64,000 bases of DNA from an uncultured Prevotellaceae bacterium (lineage in GTDB: Bacteria; Bacteroidota; Bacteroidia; Bacteroidales; Muribaculaceae), in the NCBI GenBank assembly GCA_946409635.1, contig CAMJXD010000008.1, forward strand, positions 1-64,000, in the 5' to 3' direction. The notes beneath the pieces were generated by a model that did not search any database, had not been told where the DNA came from, and saw only the letters and a program-made list of their open reading frames with translations. This document shows, one piece after another, positions 8,009 to 17,082 of the stretch; positions within the stretch are counted from its first letter, which is position 1, and the number at the start of each line of letters is the position of its first letter. The position numbers and the translations under genes are program-made.

Positions 8009-9481
8009 ATGACTGAACAAAAAATAATTCCCCACCCCCTGGTCGCAGCGATACCCGTTGTGGTGTTGATTGGCCTTTTGATTGTTGTCATCACCCTGTT
8101 CGGCAGCGACTCGCTCAGCGGCGGTAGCCAGATTGCCCTGCTGCTGGGACTGGCCGTGTGCGTGACCATCTCGATGGTCGTCTATCACGTGTCATGGAAG
8201 GTGTTTGAACGGCAGATGTGCAAGACCATCGGCGATATCGCCGTGACATTGCTCATCCTGCTCACGGTGGGCATGCTGGCCGGGTCGTGGATGGTCAGCG
8301 GTGTGGTTCCCACGCTCATCTATTATGGCGTTCAGATTCTGTCACCCCGGTTTTTCCTTGTCAGCGCGTGTGTGATTTGCGCCCTGGTGTCGCTGCTGTC
8401 CGGCAGTTCGTGGACCACGATCGCTACCATCGGTGTGGCTTTGCTGGGCATCGGGCATGCACTGGGCGTTGACGAGGCCTGGACTGCGGGAGCCATCATC
8501 TCGGGTGCCTATTTCGGTGACAAAATGTCACCTCTGAGCGACACCACGATTCTGGCATCGTCGTCGGTCGGCGTGGACATCTTTGAGCACATCCGCTACA
8601 TGGTCATCACCACCACCCCGTCGATTCTCATCACGCTGGCCATCTTTCTGGTAGCCGGCCTGGGGCATGGCACCGACGCTGCACTCCACGTCGATCAGTA
8701 CACCCGGGGCCTGGCCTCGACCTTCAACATCTCAGCATGGACGCTGCTGGTGCCCGTCATCACAGGCGTACTCATCGCCAAGAAGGTGCCCTCGCTCATC
8801 GTCCTGTTTGCATCGTCGATTCTCGCGGGCATCACCGCCCTCGTCCTGCAGCCCCATATCCTCACCCAGATAGCCGGCGACGCCTCGCTGAGTGTTCCGG
8901 CCGCACTGGCCAAGGGGCTGACCATAACCTACTATGGTGCCACGGCGATTGAGACCGGTTATGACGCCCTCAACGACCTGGTCTCGACTGGAGGCATGGC
9001 GGGCATGCTCAACACCATCTGGCTCATCATCTGCGCCATGTGCTACGGTGCCGCCATGGTGGCCAGCGGCATGATTGAGAGCCTCACCAGGGTAATTATC
9101 CGTTTTGTCCGCTCCCGCCTGAGTCTGGTATCATCGACCGTGGGCACGGGCCTATTCCTGAATCTCACCACAGGCGACCAGTTCATCAGCATCGTTCTCA
9201 CGGCCGACGTCTTTCGCGACGTCTACAAGCAGGAGGGCTACGAACCCCGGTTGCTGAGCCGCACCACCGAGGATGCCGCCACTGTGACATCGGTACTCGT
9301 CCCGTGGAACACCTGCGGCATGACTCAGGCTACCGTGCTCGGCGTCCCCACCCTCACCTATCTGCCCTACTGTTTCTTCAACCTGCTCAGCCCGTTGACC
9401 ACCATTGTCATCGCTGCCATCGGCTGGAAAATCAAGCGTTCAAGCAAGCAGGCCGCCGTCACACCCCCTCAAGTCCAGTAA
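8009..9481 (+). CDS. Na+/H+ antiporter, NhaC family
   Basis: Integral membrane protein of 490 residues with about 11-12 hydrophobic segments. The family hallmark is seen in the middle: LLSGSSWTTIATIGVALLG, then ISGAYFGDKMSPLSDTT, and a later VPWNTCG. NhaC proteins exchange sodium for protons, or malate/lactate in relatives, across the inner membrane. It is divergent from the M1 aminopeptidase (110 nt between starts) and convergent with groEL. A TAAATTTG at 7975-7982 could be its -7 box. The exact substrate cannot be told from sequence. Confidence 0.92.
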   Translation: MTEQKIIPHPLVAAIPVVVLIGLLIVVITLFGSDSLSGGSQIALLLGLAVCVTISMVVYHVSWKVFERQMCKTIGDIAVTLLILLTVGMLAGSWMVSGVVPTLIYYGVQILSPRFFLVSACVICALVSLLSGSSWTTIATIGVALLGIGHALGVDEAWTAGAIISGAYFGDKMSPLSDTTILASSSVGVDIFEHIRYMVITTTPSILITLAIFLVAGLGHGTDAALHVDQYTRGLASTFNISAWTLLVPVITGVLIAKKVPSLIVLFASSILAGITALVLQPHILTQIAGDASLSVPAALAKGLTITYYGATAIETGYDALNDLVSTGGMAGMLNTIWLIICAMCYGAAMVASGMIESLTRVIIRFVRSRLSLVSSTVGTGLFLNLTTGDQFISIVLTADVFRDVYKQEGYEPRLLSRTTEDAATVTSVLVPWNTCGMTQATVLGVPTLTYLPYCFFNLLSPLTTIVIAAIGWKIKRSSKQAAVTPPQVQ

Positions 9482-9558
9482 ACCCGACAAAACAAATCCC
9501 CCGCCGGCGCCATTGTCCAGCAGGGGAATCGTTATCTTGAAATCCGTTGACAGCGTGA

Positions 9559-11223
<1,665 letters not shown>

Positions 11224-11236
11224 TTATCAGTTATTT

Positions 11237-11509
11237 TCATTCAACCACGATGGCCAGGATGTCGTTCTGGCGCATCATCAGCAGCTTCTCACCGTCGATC
11301 TCGATCTCGTTGCCGGCATACTTGCCATAGAGTACCGTGTCGCCGGGCTTGACAATCATTTCCTCGTCCTTGGTGCCGTTACCGGCTGCACGCACGATGC
11401 CCTTCAGGGGCTTTTCCTTTGCGCTGTCGGGGATGATGATACCGCCCACTACTTCTTCTGCTTTTGCCGGTTCGATGAGAACGCGGTCGTTTAATGGTTT
11501 AATAGTCAT
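11237..11509 (-). CDS. groES: Co-chaperonin GroES (10 kDa)
   Basis: 90 residues with the GroES beginning ([19 protein letters not shown]), the mobile loop [18 protein letters not shown] and the terminal [20 protein letters not shown]. It caps the GroEL ring and is the first gene of the groES-groEL operon. A 585-nt space separates it from the divergent lipoprotein gene, so promoter elements must lie there, though no perfect TAnnTTTG was found close to the start. Confidence 0.98.
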   Translation of the reverse strand: MTIKPLNDRVLIEPAKAEEVVGGIIIPDSAKEKPLKGIVRAAGNGTKDEEMIVKPGDTVLYGKYAGNEIEIDGEKLLMMRQNDILAIVVE

Positions 11510-11736
11510 GATTCTTACTGTCTAGTTAGGTTATTGTTGTTTTAAGTTGATTTCTCGCTCTCCAAGACTGCAACCAACATGCCAACCCCCATTTCAAGAC
11601 GGCAATCAGCCATTTTGTCACCCGCGACTGACATTTTTCCATTTTTTCCAAACGTGCGTGCACTTCACCAGCACTAACGGGCTTCAGATGTGGGCAGGCC
11701 AAGGCGAGGCCTTACAACAGGCCGACTTAAATAAAA

Positions 11737-11904
11737 TTATACTGGTTCAAATTCAGAGTAGGCTGAGTCATGGCCAGCGTGGTCCATGGCCTCGTCAAGG
11801 GCTCCGTCGAGGGAGTAACTCCCTGTAAAGTAGCTGTCGACGACATGGCCAGTGGCGGCGTTGATGACATACTCCGGGACATCCGCCTGGCCATGTGTTT
11901 TGTT
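11737..11904 (-). pseudogene. Decayed gene 3' end (no start codon)
   Basis: The minus strand is open from just after a TGA (11905-11907) to a TAA (11737-11739), 55 codons, without a usable ATG. The translation looks like a genuine protein C-terminus with local codon usage (many GCC and GAC): DVPEYVINAATGHVVDSY, then TGSYSLDGALDEAMD, ending AYSEFEPV. I do not recognise the family. It is best read as the remaining end of a deleted gene between groES and the lipoprotein. Confidence 0.45.
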
Positions 11905-12023
11905 TCACCCGGAGGATGATTTTTTAATCGTGGTAATACAACAGACAGAACATTGTTACCAAACACATGGTTTTGCACCTGACACCAAAAAAACACAAAA
12001 AATGTTACAGCATTCAATCAATG

Positions 12024-12054
12024 TTGCCCGATACAGAAAATTTCACTAATTTCG
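12024..12054 (+). promoter_or_regulatory. Promoter of the WG-repeat lipoprotein
   Basis: TTG at 12024-12026, 20 nt, then TAATTTCG at 12047-12054, a one-base variant of TAnnTTTG. The ATG follows 41 nt downstream. Confidence 0.45.
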
Positions 12055-12094
12055 CACCCTTGAACGACAAGACCAACGACAACTAATAAGAATA

Positions 12095-13612
12095 ATGAAA
12101 CTCTTATCAACACTATTTCTTGCTGCGACCGCAGCAATCCTGCTCACCGCCTGTGGTGGCAACGACGCAACCTATCAGTACAAAACACAATACCTGCCCG
12201 TGCAACTTGTCGGCAGCGAGAAATGGAGCATCCTCGATGTGAACAGCGGCGAGGTCGTAGCCAAGGACGCCTTTGTCAATGCGCCATCGCCCGTGGTGGC
12301 CGACATGTTCTATGTCATGAACGACCAGGGCAGCTATGACTACTACAACGTGGGCAATCCCACAACACCCGTCGCCGGACACTATGGCAGCGTCACGGCC
12401 TTCAGCGACGACGGCGTCGCTGTCGCCAGCAAGGTGGGCGGTCCTCTCTGCATCATCGACCGCCAGGGCAACATAGTCAAGCAGTTGCCCGCCGAGGTGT
12501 CACAGTGCTCGATGTTCTCCCGCGGCATGGCAGCCTATCAGAACGATGGCGGCCAGTGGGGATATATCAACACCAGCGGCGACACCATCGTTGCCGCCAC
12601 CTATAGCAGCGCCAACATGTTTCTCTACAACGACTATGCCCTGGTCATCGACAGTCAGCAGCCTGCCGACAGCGTCATGAGCTTTACCGTCATCGACAAG
12701 AGCGGCAAGGTGATGTTCACGGCCAGCGGTGCCGACTACCAGCCCGTCCAACCCTACTACATCAATGGCGTACTGCCCGTCATCAAGGGTGACACGCTGG
12801 TGTGCCTCGACAAGAACGGCAAGGAGGTACCCAACCCCATCAACGACAAGCAGGCGGTCGAGAAGGCCGGCTATGACGACTTCTCGCGCACACCCTCGGG
12901 CGACTACATCGTCTTCAAGGGCAAAAAGGCCGGCATGGTGGACAACGCCGGCAAGTCGCTCATCCCCATCGAGCACGATAACATCATCGACATCAACGGC
13001 GAACGCCTCATTGCCGTCGACGGCGACAACTATCGCATCATCGACCGCCAGGGCAAACCCGTCGGCAATGTCAAGTTCCAGAACGCCCATGTGAGCGAGG
13101 ACAACCCGTTTGCCACACGCGGCTTCATCGACACCGACCTGGCAGCAGCATCCATGATGATGATGTTTGACGAGACCTCGTGCTGCGGTGCCGATGCCTC
13201 GACAACACTCATGGACATGAACGCCATGGTGGGCACCGACGCGCGACCCTACGTAGGCAACAACACCCTGATCCTGCCCCAGGGACCCTATTTCATCCAG
13301 TACGTGTTTGACCACGAGGTCGCTACAGCAACACCCGACAGCACCGGTGCCGAGTTTAACTACGACGCACGGGTCAAGTGCGTCATCATCACCCTCAACG
13401 TGAACCACTGCCCGGCTACCACCGAGCCCGCCATCGTGGGCAAGGTCGAGAACCGCCTCGGCACCAGGGGCTTTGTCCTGGCCAGAGACGGCATCTTCTG
13501 CAGCGACCACTTGACGGCCATCACCACCGGCTACGACAAGGGCATTGTCAACCTCATCTACTACATGCGCTTCAACGAGTCGGTCCCCCAACCCAAAAAC
13601 AAACGAAACTGA
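12095..13612 (+). CDS. WG-repeat lipoprotein
   Basis: 505 residues starting with a lipoprotein signal peptide: hydrophobic stretch, then lipobox LLTAC with the lipidated Cys at position 20. The body contains repeats of the WG (KWG leptospira) type, such as EKWSILDVNSGEVVAKDAF, GQWGYINTSGDTIVAATY and KKAGMVDNAGKSLIPIEH, which form a beta-propeller-like fold. It sits in the envelope, probably the outer membrane; its partner is unknown. The gene lies 10 nt before queD and may be cotranscribed with it, although a role in queuosine synthesis is not expected. The C-terminal 150 residues lack repeats and are unrecognised. Confidence 0.85.
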   Translation: MKLLSTLFLAATAAILLTACGGNDATYQYKTQYLPVQLVGSEKWSILDVNSGEVVAKDAFVNAPSPVVADMFYVMNDQGSYDYYNVGNPTTPVAGHYGSVTAFSDDGVAVASKVGGPLCIIDRQGNIVKQLPAEVSQCSMFSRGMAAYQNDGGQWGYINTSGDTIVAATYSSANMFLYNDYALVIDSQQPADSVMSFTVIDKSGKVMFTASGADYQPVQPYYINGVLPVIKGDTLVCLDKNGKEVPNPINDKQAVEKAGYDDFSRTPSGDYIVFKGKKAGMVDNAGKSLIPIEHDNIIDINGERLIAVDGDNYRIIDRQGKPVGNVKFQNAHVSEDNPFATRGFIDTDLAAASMMMMFDETSCCGADASTTLMDMNAMVGTDARPYVGNNTLILPQGPYFIQYVFDHEVATATPDSTGAEFNYDARVKCVIITLNVNHCPATTEPAIVGKVENRLGTRGFVLARDGIFCSDHLTAITTGYDKGIVNLIYYMRFNESVPQPKNKRN

Positions 13613-13622
13613 AAACTGCAAT

Positions 13623-13958
13623 ATGTATTACGTACAAAAAACTATCGAAATCTCATCAGCACACATGCTGATGCTCGACCACAACAGCAAGTGCGAGAAC
13701 CTGCACGGCCACAACTGGATCGTTAACGTCTATTGCAAGGCCCAGGAACTGGACGACAACGGCATGGTGACCGACTTTACCCTTATCAAGGATATGGTGC
13801 ATGGCAAGCTCGACCACCGCAACCTCAACGAGGTGCTCGACTTCAACCCCACAGCCGAAAACATCGCCCGCTGGATTGTCGACACCGTCCCCAACTGCTA
13901 CCGGGCCGACGTGCGCGAGAGCAGCAACAACCTGGCCATCTACATCAAGGACGAATAA
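13623..13958 (+). CDS. queD: 6-carboxytetrahydropterin synthase (QueD / PTPS family)
   Basis: 111 residues. Converts 7,8-dihydroneopterin triphosphate to 6-carboxy-5,6,7,8-tetrahydropterin, the second preQ0 step. Zinc ligands are seen as His in SSAHML and the pair in LHGHNW; the catalytic Cys is in NSKCENLHGH, and Glu is in PTAENIARW. A longer in-frame opening exists inside the preceding lipoprotein gene, but the ATG at 13623 gives the normal PTPS N-terminus (MYYVQKTIEISSAHM) and avoids overlap. Followed by queE after an unusual 79-nt repeat-bearing gap. Confidence 0.93.
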   Translation: MYYVQKTIEISSAHMLMLDHNSKCENLHGHNWIVNVYCKAQELDDNGMVTDFTLIKDMVHGKLDHRNLNEVLDFNPTAENIARWIVDTVPNCYRADVRESSNNLAIYIKDE

Positions 13959-13963
13959 TTAGT

Positions 13964-14037
13964 CGTCAGTTGTCAGTTTTCAGTTGTCAGAATGCGGATG
14001 CCGCTGAAAACTGAAAACTGAAAACTGAAAAACTGAA
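13964..14037 (+). repeat. ACTGAAA-rich intergenic repeat element, copy 1
   Basis: CAGTTGTCAG/CAGTTTTCAG units, a GAATGCGGATGC core (13990-14001), then five tandem CTGAAAA-type units that run directly into the queE ATG. CAGTTTTCAG and CTGAAAACTG are inverse to each other, so the RNA can fold. The same arrangement, including the core, recurs before ridA at 38331-38400; a degenerate version lies before groEL. Confidence 0.75.
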
Positions 14038-14628
14038 ATGTGGAAAATTAACGAGATCTTCCACTCGCTGCAGGGCGAGGGCTACAACACTGGCACCGCT
14101 AGCGTGTTTATCAGGCTCAGCGGCTGCAATCTTCATTGCCCCTTCTGTGACACCCGCCACGAACAAGGGATAATGATGTCGCTGCCCGAGATTGTCAACC
14201 AGGTGATGGCGCATCCTGGGGCACCCCTCATCGTGCTCACGGGCGGCGAACCCTCGTTATGGATCGATGATGACTTTGTGGCCGGGCTCAAGCGCATGAC
14301 CGGCAAGCGCATCGCCATCGAGACCAACGGCACCCATCCCCTGCCCCACGGCATCGACTGGGTGACACTCTCACCCAAGACGGGCATCGCCGGCTGTGGC
14401 GACGCTCCCGTGGTGCTCACCCGCTGCGACGAGCTCAAGGTGGTGTACCTGGGCCAGGACCTGGGGCAGTACGATGCCATCCAGGCCACTCACCGCTACT
14501 TGCAGCCCTGCTGGGTCGACGACGAGCAGCAATGCCGCCGCAACATGCAGGCCACCGTCCAGGCCGTCCTCGACAATCCCCAGTGGCGCCTGTCGCTGCA
14601 GACCCACCGCATTCTGGGCATCAACTAA
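14038..14628 (+). CDS. queE: 7-carboxy-7-deazaguanine synthase (radical SAM)
   Basis: 196 residues. Radical SAM enzyme that contracts 6-carboxytetrahydropterin to 7-carboxy-7-deazaguanine. The [4Fe-4S] cysteines are in SGCNLHCPFCDTRH (CxxxCxxC), and the SAM-binding GGEPS motif follows in LIVLTGGEPSLW. The N-terminal KINEIFHSLQGEG is typical of QueE. With queD just upstream and queC-queF 1.1 kb away on the other strand, the window carries the preQ1 pathway from dihydroneopterin triphosphate to preQ1. The ATG lies directly at the end of a tandem CTGAAAA repeat. Confidence 0.95.
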   Translation: MWKINEIFHSLQGEGYNTGTASVFIRLSGCNLHCPFCDTRHEQGIMMSLPEIVNQVMAHPGAPLIVLTGGEPSLWIDDDFVAGLKRMTGKRIAIETNGTHPLPHGIDWVTLSPKTGIAGCGDAPVVLTRCDELKVVYLGQDLGQYDAIQATHRYLQPCWVDDEQQCRRNMQATVQAVLDNPQWRLSLQTHRILGIN

Positions 14629-14653
14629 GCACACTGCTGATATGGCATATACA

Positions 14654-14699
14654 ACAGCGAGCGGGGCTTGAATCTATCTCATCAAGCTCCGCTCGCTGT
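14654..14699. terminator. Bidirectional terminator between queE and fabD
   Basis: An 18-nt arm at 14654-14671 pairs with 14682-14699 (one G-T type mismatch) around a 10-nt loop. It lies exactly in the gap between the convergent ends of queE and fabD. Confidence 0.8.
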
Positions 14700-14717
14700 A
14701 ATTCTCTATTGGCAATA

Positions 14718-15596
14718 TCACTGGCGGCCGCTCAGTGCAACCTCGCGGTTGGTCTTGCCGATGAGGCCTTGCAGCACCTTGCCCGGGCCCAGCTCCTCAG
14801 CCTCGGTCATGCCGTCGGCCACCATATTGGCAACGATATGGCTCCAGCGTACGGGAGAGGTCAACTGCTGCAGCAGGTTGGCCTTGATCTCGGCGGGATC
14901 GGTGTGCGGCTTGGCATCCACGTCCTGATAGATGGGACATACGGGAACCGAGAACTCGGCGGCCTCGATGGCCTCGGCCAGTTCGGCACGGGCAGGCTCC
15001 ATCAGCGGCGAGTGGAAGGCACCTCCCACCTTGAGCGGCAATGCGCGGCGGGCACCGGCCTCCTTGAATTTCTCACATGCAGCTTCAATGGCGGCAATCT
15101 CACCCGAGATGACCACCTGACCGGGGCAGTTGTAGTTGGCGGGAACGCACACGCCATCGATGGTGGCGCAGATTTCCTCCACCTTCTCGTCGGGCAGGCC
15201 GATGATAGCAGCCATCGTCGAGGGGGCTGCCTCACAAGCCTTCTGCATAGCCAGGGCACGTGCCTCGACCAACTTCAGGCCCTGTTCAAAGGGCAGTGCG
15301 CCAGCGGCAACAAGTGCAGAGAACTCGCCCAGCGAGTGACCGGCAACCATGTCGGGCTTGAACTCGTCGCCCATGGTGAGCGCGAGGATTACAGAGTGCA
15401 GGAATACGGCGGGCTGGGTGACCTTGGTCTGCTTCAGGTCTTCCTCTGTGCCATCAAACATGAGGTCGGTGATGCGGAATCCCAGCACCTCATTGGCCTT
15501 CTCAAACAACTCCTTGGCCTGTGCGTTGTTGTCATACAGGTCCTTGCCCATACCCACAAACTGTGCTCCCTGTCCGGGGAAAACAAATGCTTTCAT
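14718..15596 (-). CDS. fabD: Malonyl-CoA:ACP transacylase
   Basis: 292 residues. Loads malonyl groups onto acyl carrier protein for fatty acid synthesis. N-terminal FVFPGQGAQFVGMG, active-site GHSLGEF with the nucleophile Ser88, and the catalytic His in VGGAFHSPLM are all visible. Single-gene unit: the neighbours on both sides are queuosine genes, with queE convergent. A minus-strand TACCTTTG at 15655-15662 is a likely -7 box, giving a leader of about 55 nt. Confidence 0.97.
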   Translation of the reverse strand: MKAFVFPGQGAQFVGMGKDLYDNNAQAKELFEKANEVLGFRITDLMFDGTEEDLKQTKVTQPAVFLHSVILALTMGDEFKPDMVAGHSLGEFSALVAAGALPFEQGLKLVEARALAMQKACEAAPSTMAAIIGLPDEKVEEICATIDGVCVPANYNCPGQVVISGEIAAIEAACEKFKEAGARRALPLKVGGAFHSPLMEPARAELAEAIEAAEFSVPVCPIYQDVDAKPHTDPAEIKANLLQQLTSPVRWSHIVANMVADGMTEAEELGPGKVLQGLIGKTNREVALSGRQ

Positions 15597-15764
15597 TGTC
15601 TTGTTTTTCTGTTTTATCGTTTTTAATTATGGAATTTTTTCTTTAATGCGGCTGCAAAGGTAACACTTTTTTTAGATTAGCAATATATGATAAAAGATAA
15701 AAGATACTTTTTCATCTTGATTCAATGAAGAAGCACCCCCTATCTCTTATCTCTCATCTCTTAT

Positions 15765-16418
15765 CTAAGCAAGGTATTCCGTCGGGTCGTCGATGCCGGC
15801 TTCGCGCAGGGCCTGTCGGCGCTCGGTGCAGGTGCCGCAGGTGCCGCAGTGCTTCTCCCCTCCCTTGTAGCAGGAATAGGTCTCGCTATAGTCCAGACCC
15901 AAGGCCGCGCCATGACGGGCGATGTCGGCCTTGCTCAAGTCGGTATAGGGGGCAAAGACCTTGATTCCCTCGTAGGTGCCCGTCATCATCGCCGTGCTCA
16001 TGGCCTCGATAAAGGGCGAACGGCAGTCGGGATAAATCGAGTGGTCGCCGGCATGGTTGGCAATCATGACGCGCTTGAGGCCGTTGCTCTCGGCAATGCC
16101 GCAGGCGATCGCCAGCATGATGCCGTTGCGGAAGGGGACCACCGTCGCCTTCATGTTCTCGTCGTTGTAGTTGCCGTCGGGGATGGCGTCGGCACTCTCC
16201 AGCAGGGCGCTCTTGAAGTACTTGTGCATGAAGTCCAGTGGTATGATCAGGTGTTTGATGCCCAGGCGCTCACAGTGCATGATGGCACAACGGCGCTCGC
16301 GGCCGTTCTGCGTACTGCCGTAGTCAAAGGTGATGGCCAGCGCTATCTGGTCCTGGTACTCATAGAGCATGGTTGTCGAGTCCATGCCACCCGAGGTAAT
16401 GATAACTGCGTCTTTCAT
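15765..16418 (-). CDS. queC: 7-cyano-7-deazaguanine synthase
   Basis: 217 residues. ATP-dependent conversion of 7-carboxy-7-deazaguanine to preQ0. PP-loop ITSGGMDSTT near the N-terminus, and zinc-binding cysteines near the C-terminus in CYKGGEKHCGTCGTC. The frame is open further upstream, into queF, but the ATG at 16418 gives the canonical start MKDAVIITSGG and lies 1 nt after the queF stop codon (TAATATG), indicating translational coupling in a queF-queC operon. Confidence 0.96.
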   Translation of the reverse strand: MKDAVIITSGGMDSTTMLYEYQDQIALAITFDYGSTQNGRERRCAIMHCERLGIKHLIIPLDFMHKYFKSALLESADAIPDGNYNDENMKATVVPFRNGIMLAIACGIAESNGLKRVMIANHAGDHSIYPDCRSPFIEAMSTAMMTGTYEGIKVFAPYTDLSKADIARHGAALGLDYSETYSCYKGGEKHCGTCGTCTERRQALREAGIDDPTEYLA

Positions 16419-16419
16419 A

Positions 16420-16890
16420 TTAATCGTTGTGGAAATTGCTGATGAGGCGAGCGCGCACCATATCCTGGTGCTCGCTGTCGCCATAGTTGGCAAACGGCTT
16501 GATGCTGATGCCGCCGCGCGGGTTGAACAGGCCGATGACCTCCAGGTACTTGGGATCCATGAGCTTGACCAGGTCCTTCATGATGATGTTGACGCAATCC
16601 TCATGGAAGTCGCCGTGGTTGCGAAAGCTGAACAGATACAGCTTCAACGACTTGCTCTCGACCATGCGCACGCGCGGGATATAGTTGATGATGATGCGGC
16701 CAAAGTCGGGCTGGCCCGTCTTGGGACACAACGAGGTGAACTCGGGGCAATCGAGCGTCACCACATATTCGTTCTCGGGATGCTTGTTCTCGAAGGTCTC
16801 GAGCACATCGGGGCGGTAGTCAAACTCATAGGTCGTGCCCTGGTTGCCCAGCAGCGTCACACCCTCCAGTTCTTTATCGTTTCTTGACAT
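16420..16890 (-). CDS. queF: NADPH-dependent 7-cyano-7-deazaguanine reductase
   Basis: 156 residues from the chosen start. Reduces preQ0 to preQ1. The catalytic Cys is in [13 protein letters not shown], and the QueF substrate motif [15 protein letters not shown] follows. The open frame reaches 16920, but the -7 box (16918-16925) overlaps that codon, so the ATG at 16890 ([10 protein letters not shown]) is the real start; the same start is conserved in the damaged copy at 18232. First gene of queF-queC. Its first 299 nt are duplicated upstream in a chimeric gene. Confidence 0.96.
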   Translation of the reverse strand: MSRNDKELEGVTLLGNQGTTYEFDYRPDVLETFENKHPENEYVVTLDCPEFTSLCPKTGQPDFGRIIINYIPRVRMVESKSLKLYLFSFRNHGDFHEDCVNIIMKDLVKLMDPKYLEVIGLFNPRGGISIKPFANYGDSEHQDMVRARLISNFHND

Positions 16891-16917
16891 ATTGCTATTG
16901 TATTTATTTTCGGACTG

Positions 16918-16925
16918 CAAAGGTA
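16918..16925 (-). promoter_or_regulatory. -7 box of queF-queC
   Basis: TACCTTTG on the minus strand. It covers the first Met of the longest open frame and so decides for the downstream start at 16890. Confidence 0.55.
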
Positions 16926-16998
16926 CAAAAAAGTTTTTAGAGATAGATTTCCGTTCCTTGATTTACACATGCAATTGGACCAGCATTTCCCGTAAAAC

Positions 16999-17059
16999 GG
17001 TTTTCGGTGGCTTGGCAGCGGCGGGCTGTCGCCTCGCTTGTGCCAAACCACCGAGAACC
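16999..17059 (-). terminator. Long imperfect hairpin after the chimeric SUMF1 gene
   Basis: GGTTTTCGGTGGCTTGGCA (16999-17017) pairs with TGCCAAACCACCGAGAACC (17041-17059) with two mismatches; a smaller GC stem sits in the loop. It lies 24 nt past the chimera's stop and before the queF promoter, so it probably separates the two transcripts. Confidence 0.5.
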
Positions 17060-17082
17060 AATAATCCTTCAAGGTAAAGGAC

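Larger units (their letters stand above)
11510..12094. other. 585-nt intergenic region between groES and the WG-repeat lipoprotein
   Basis: Holds the start-less coding-like fragment at 11737-11904 and the promoter of the lipoprotein gene at 12024-12054. The part nearest groES (11510-11700) should carry its promoter but shows no clean consensus; the best candidate is a GTTTG around 11650 on the minus strand. Nothing else is recognised. Confidence 0.5.

Noticed and set aside
11510-11700. CIRCE/HrcA operator before groES
   Set aside because: No TTAGCACTC-type inverted repeat on either strand.
12500-13621. 373-codon minus-strand frame over the WG-repeat lipoprotein
   Set aside because: Shadow; Val/Asp/Gly-rich as expected for the reverse frame of a GAC/GTC-rich gene. 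The plus frame has a signal peptide and repeats.
13964-14037. Tandem repeat considered as a CRISPR remnant
   Set aside because: Units are 7 nt without unique spacers, no cas genes are near, and the second copy has the same plan in an unrelated gap.
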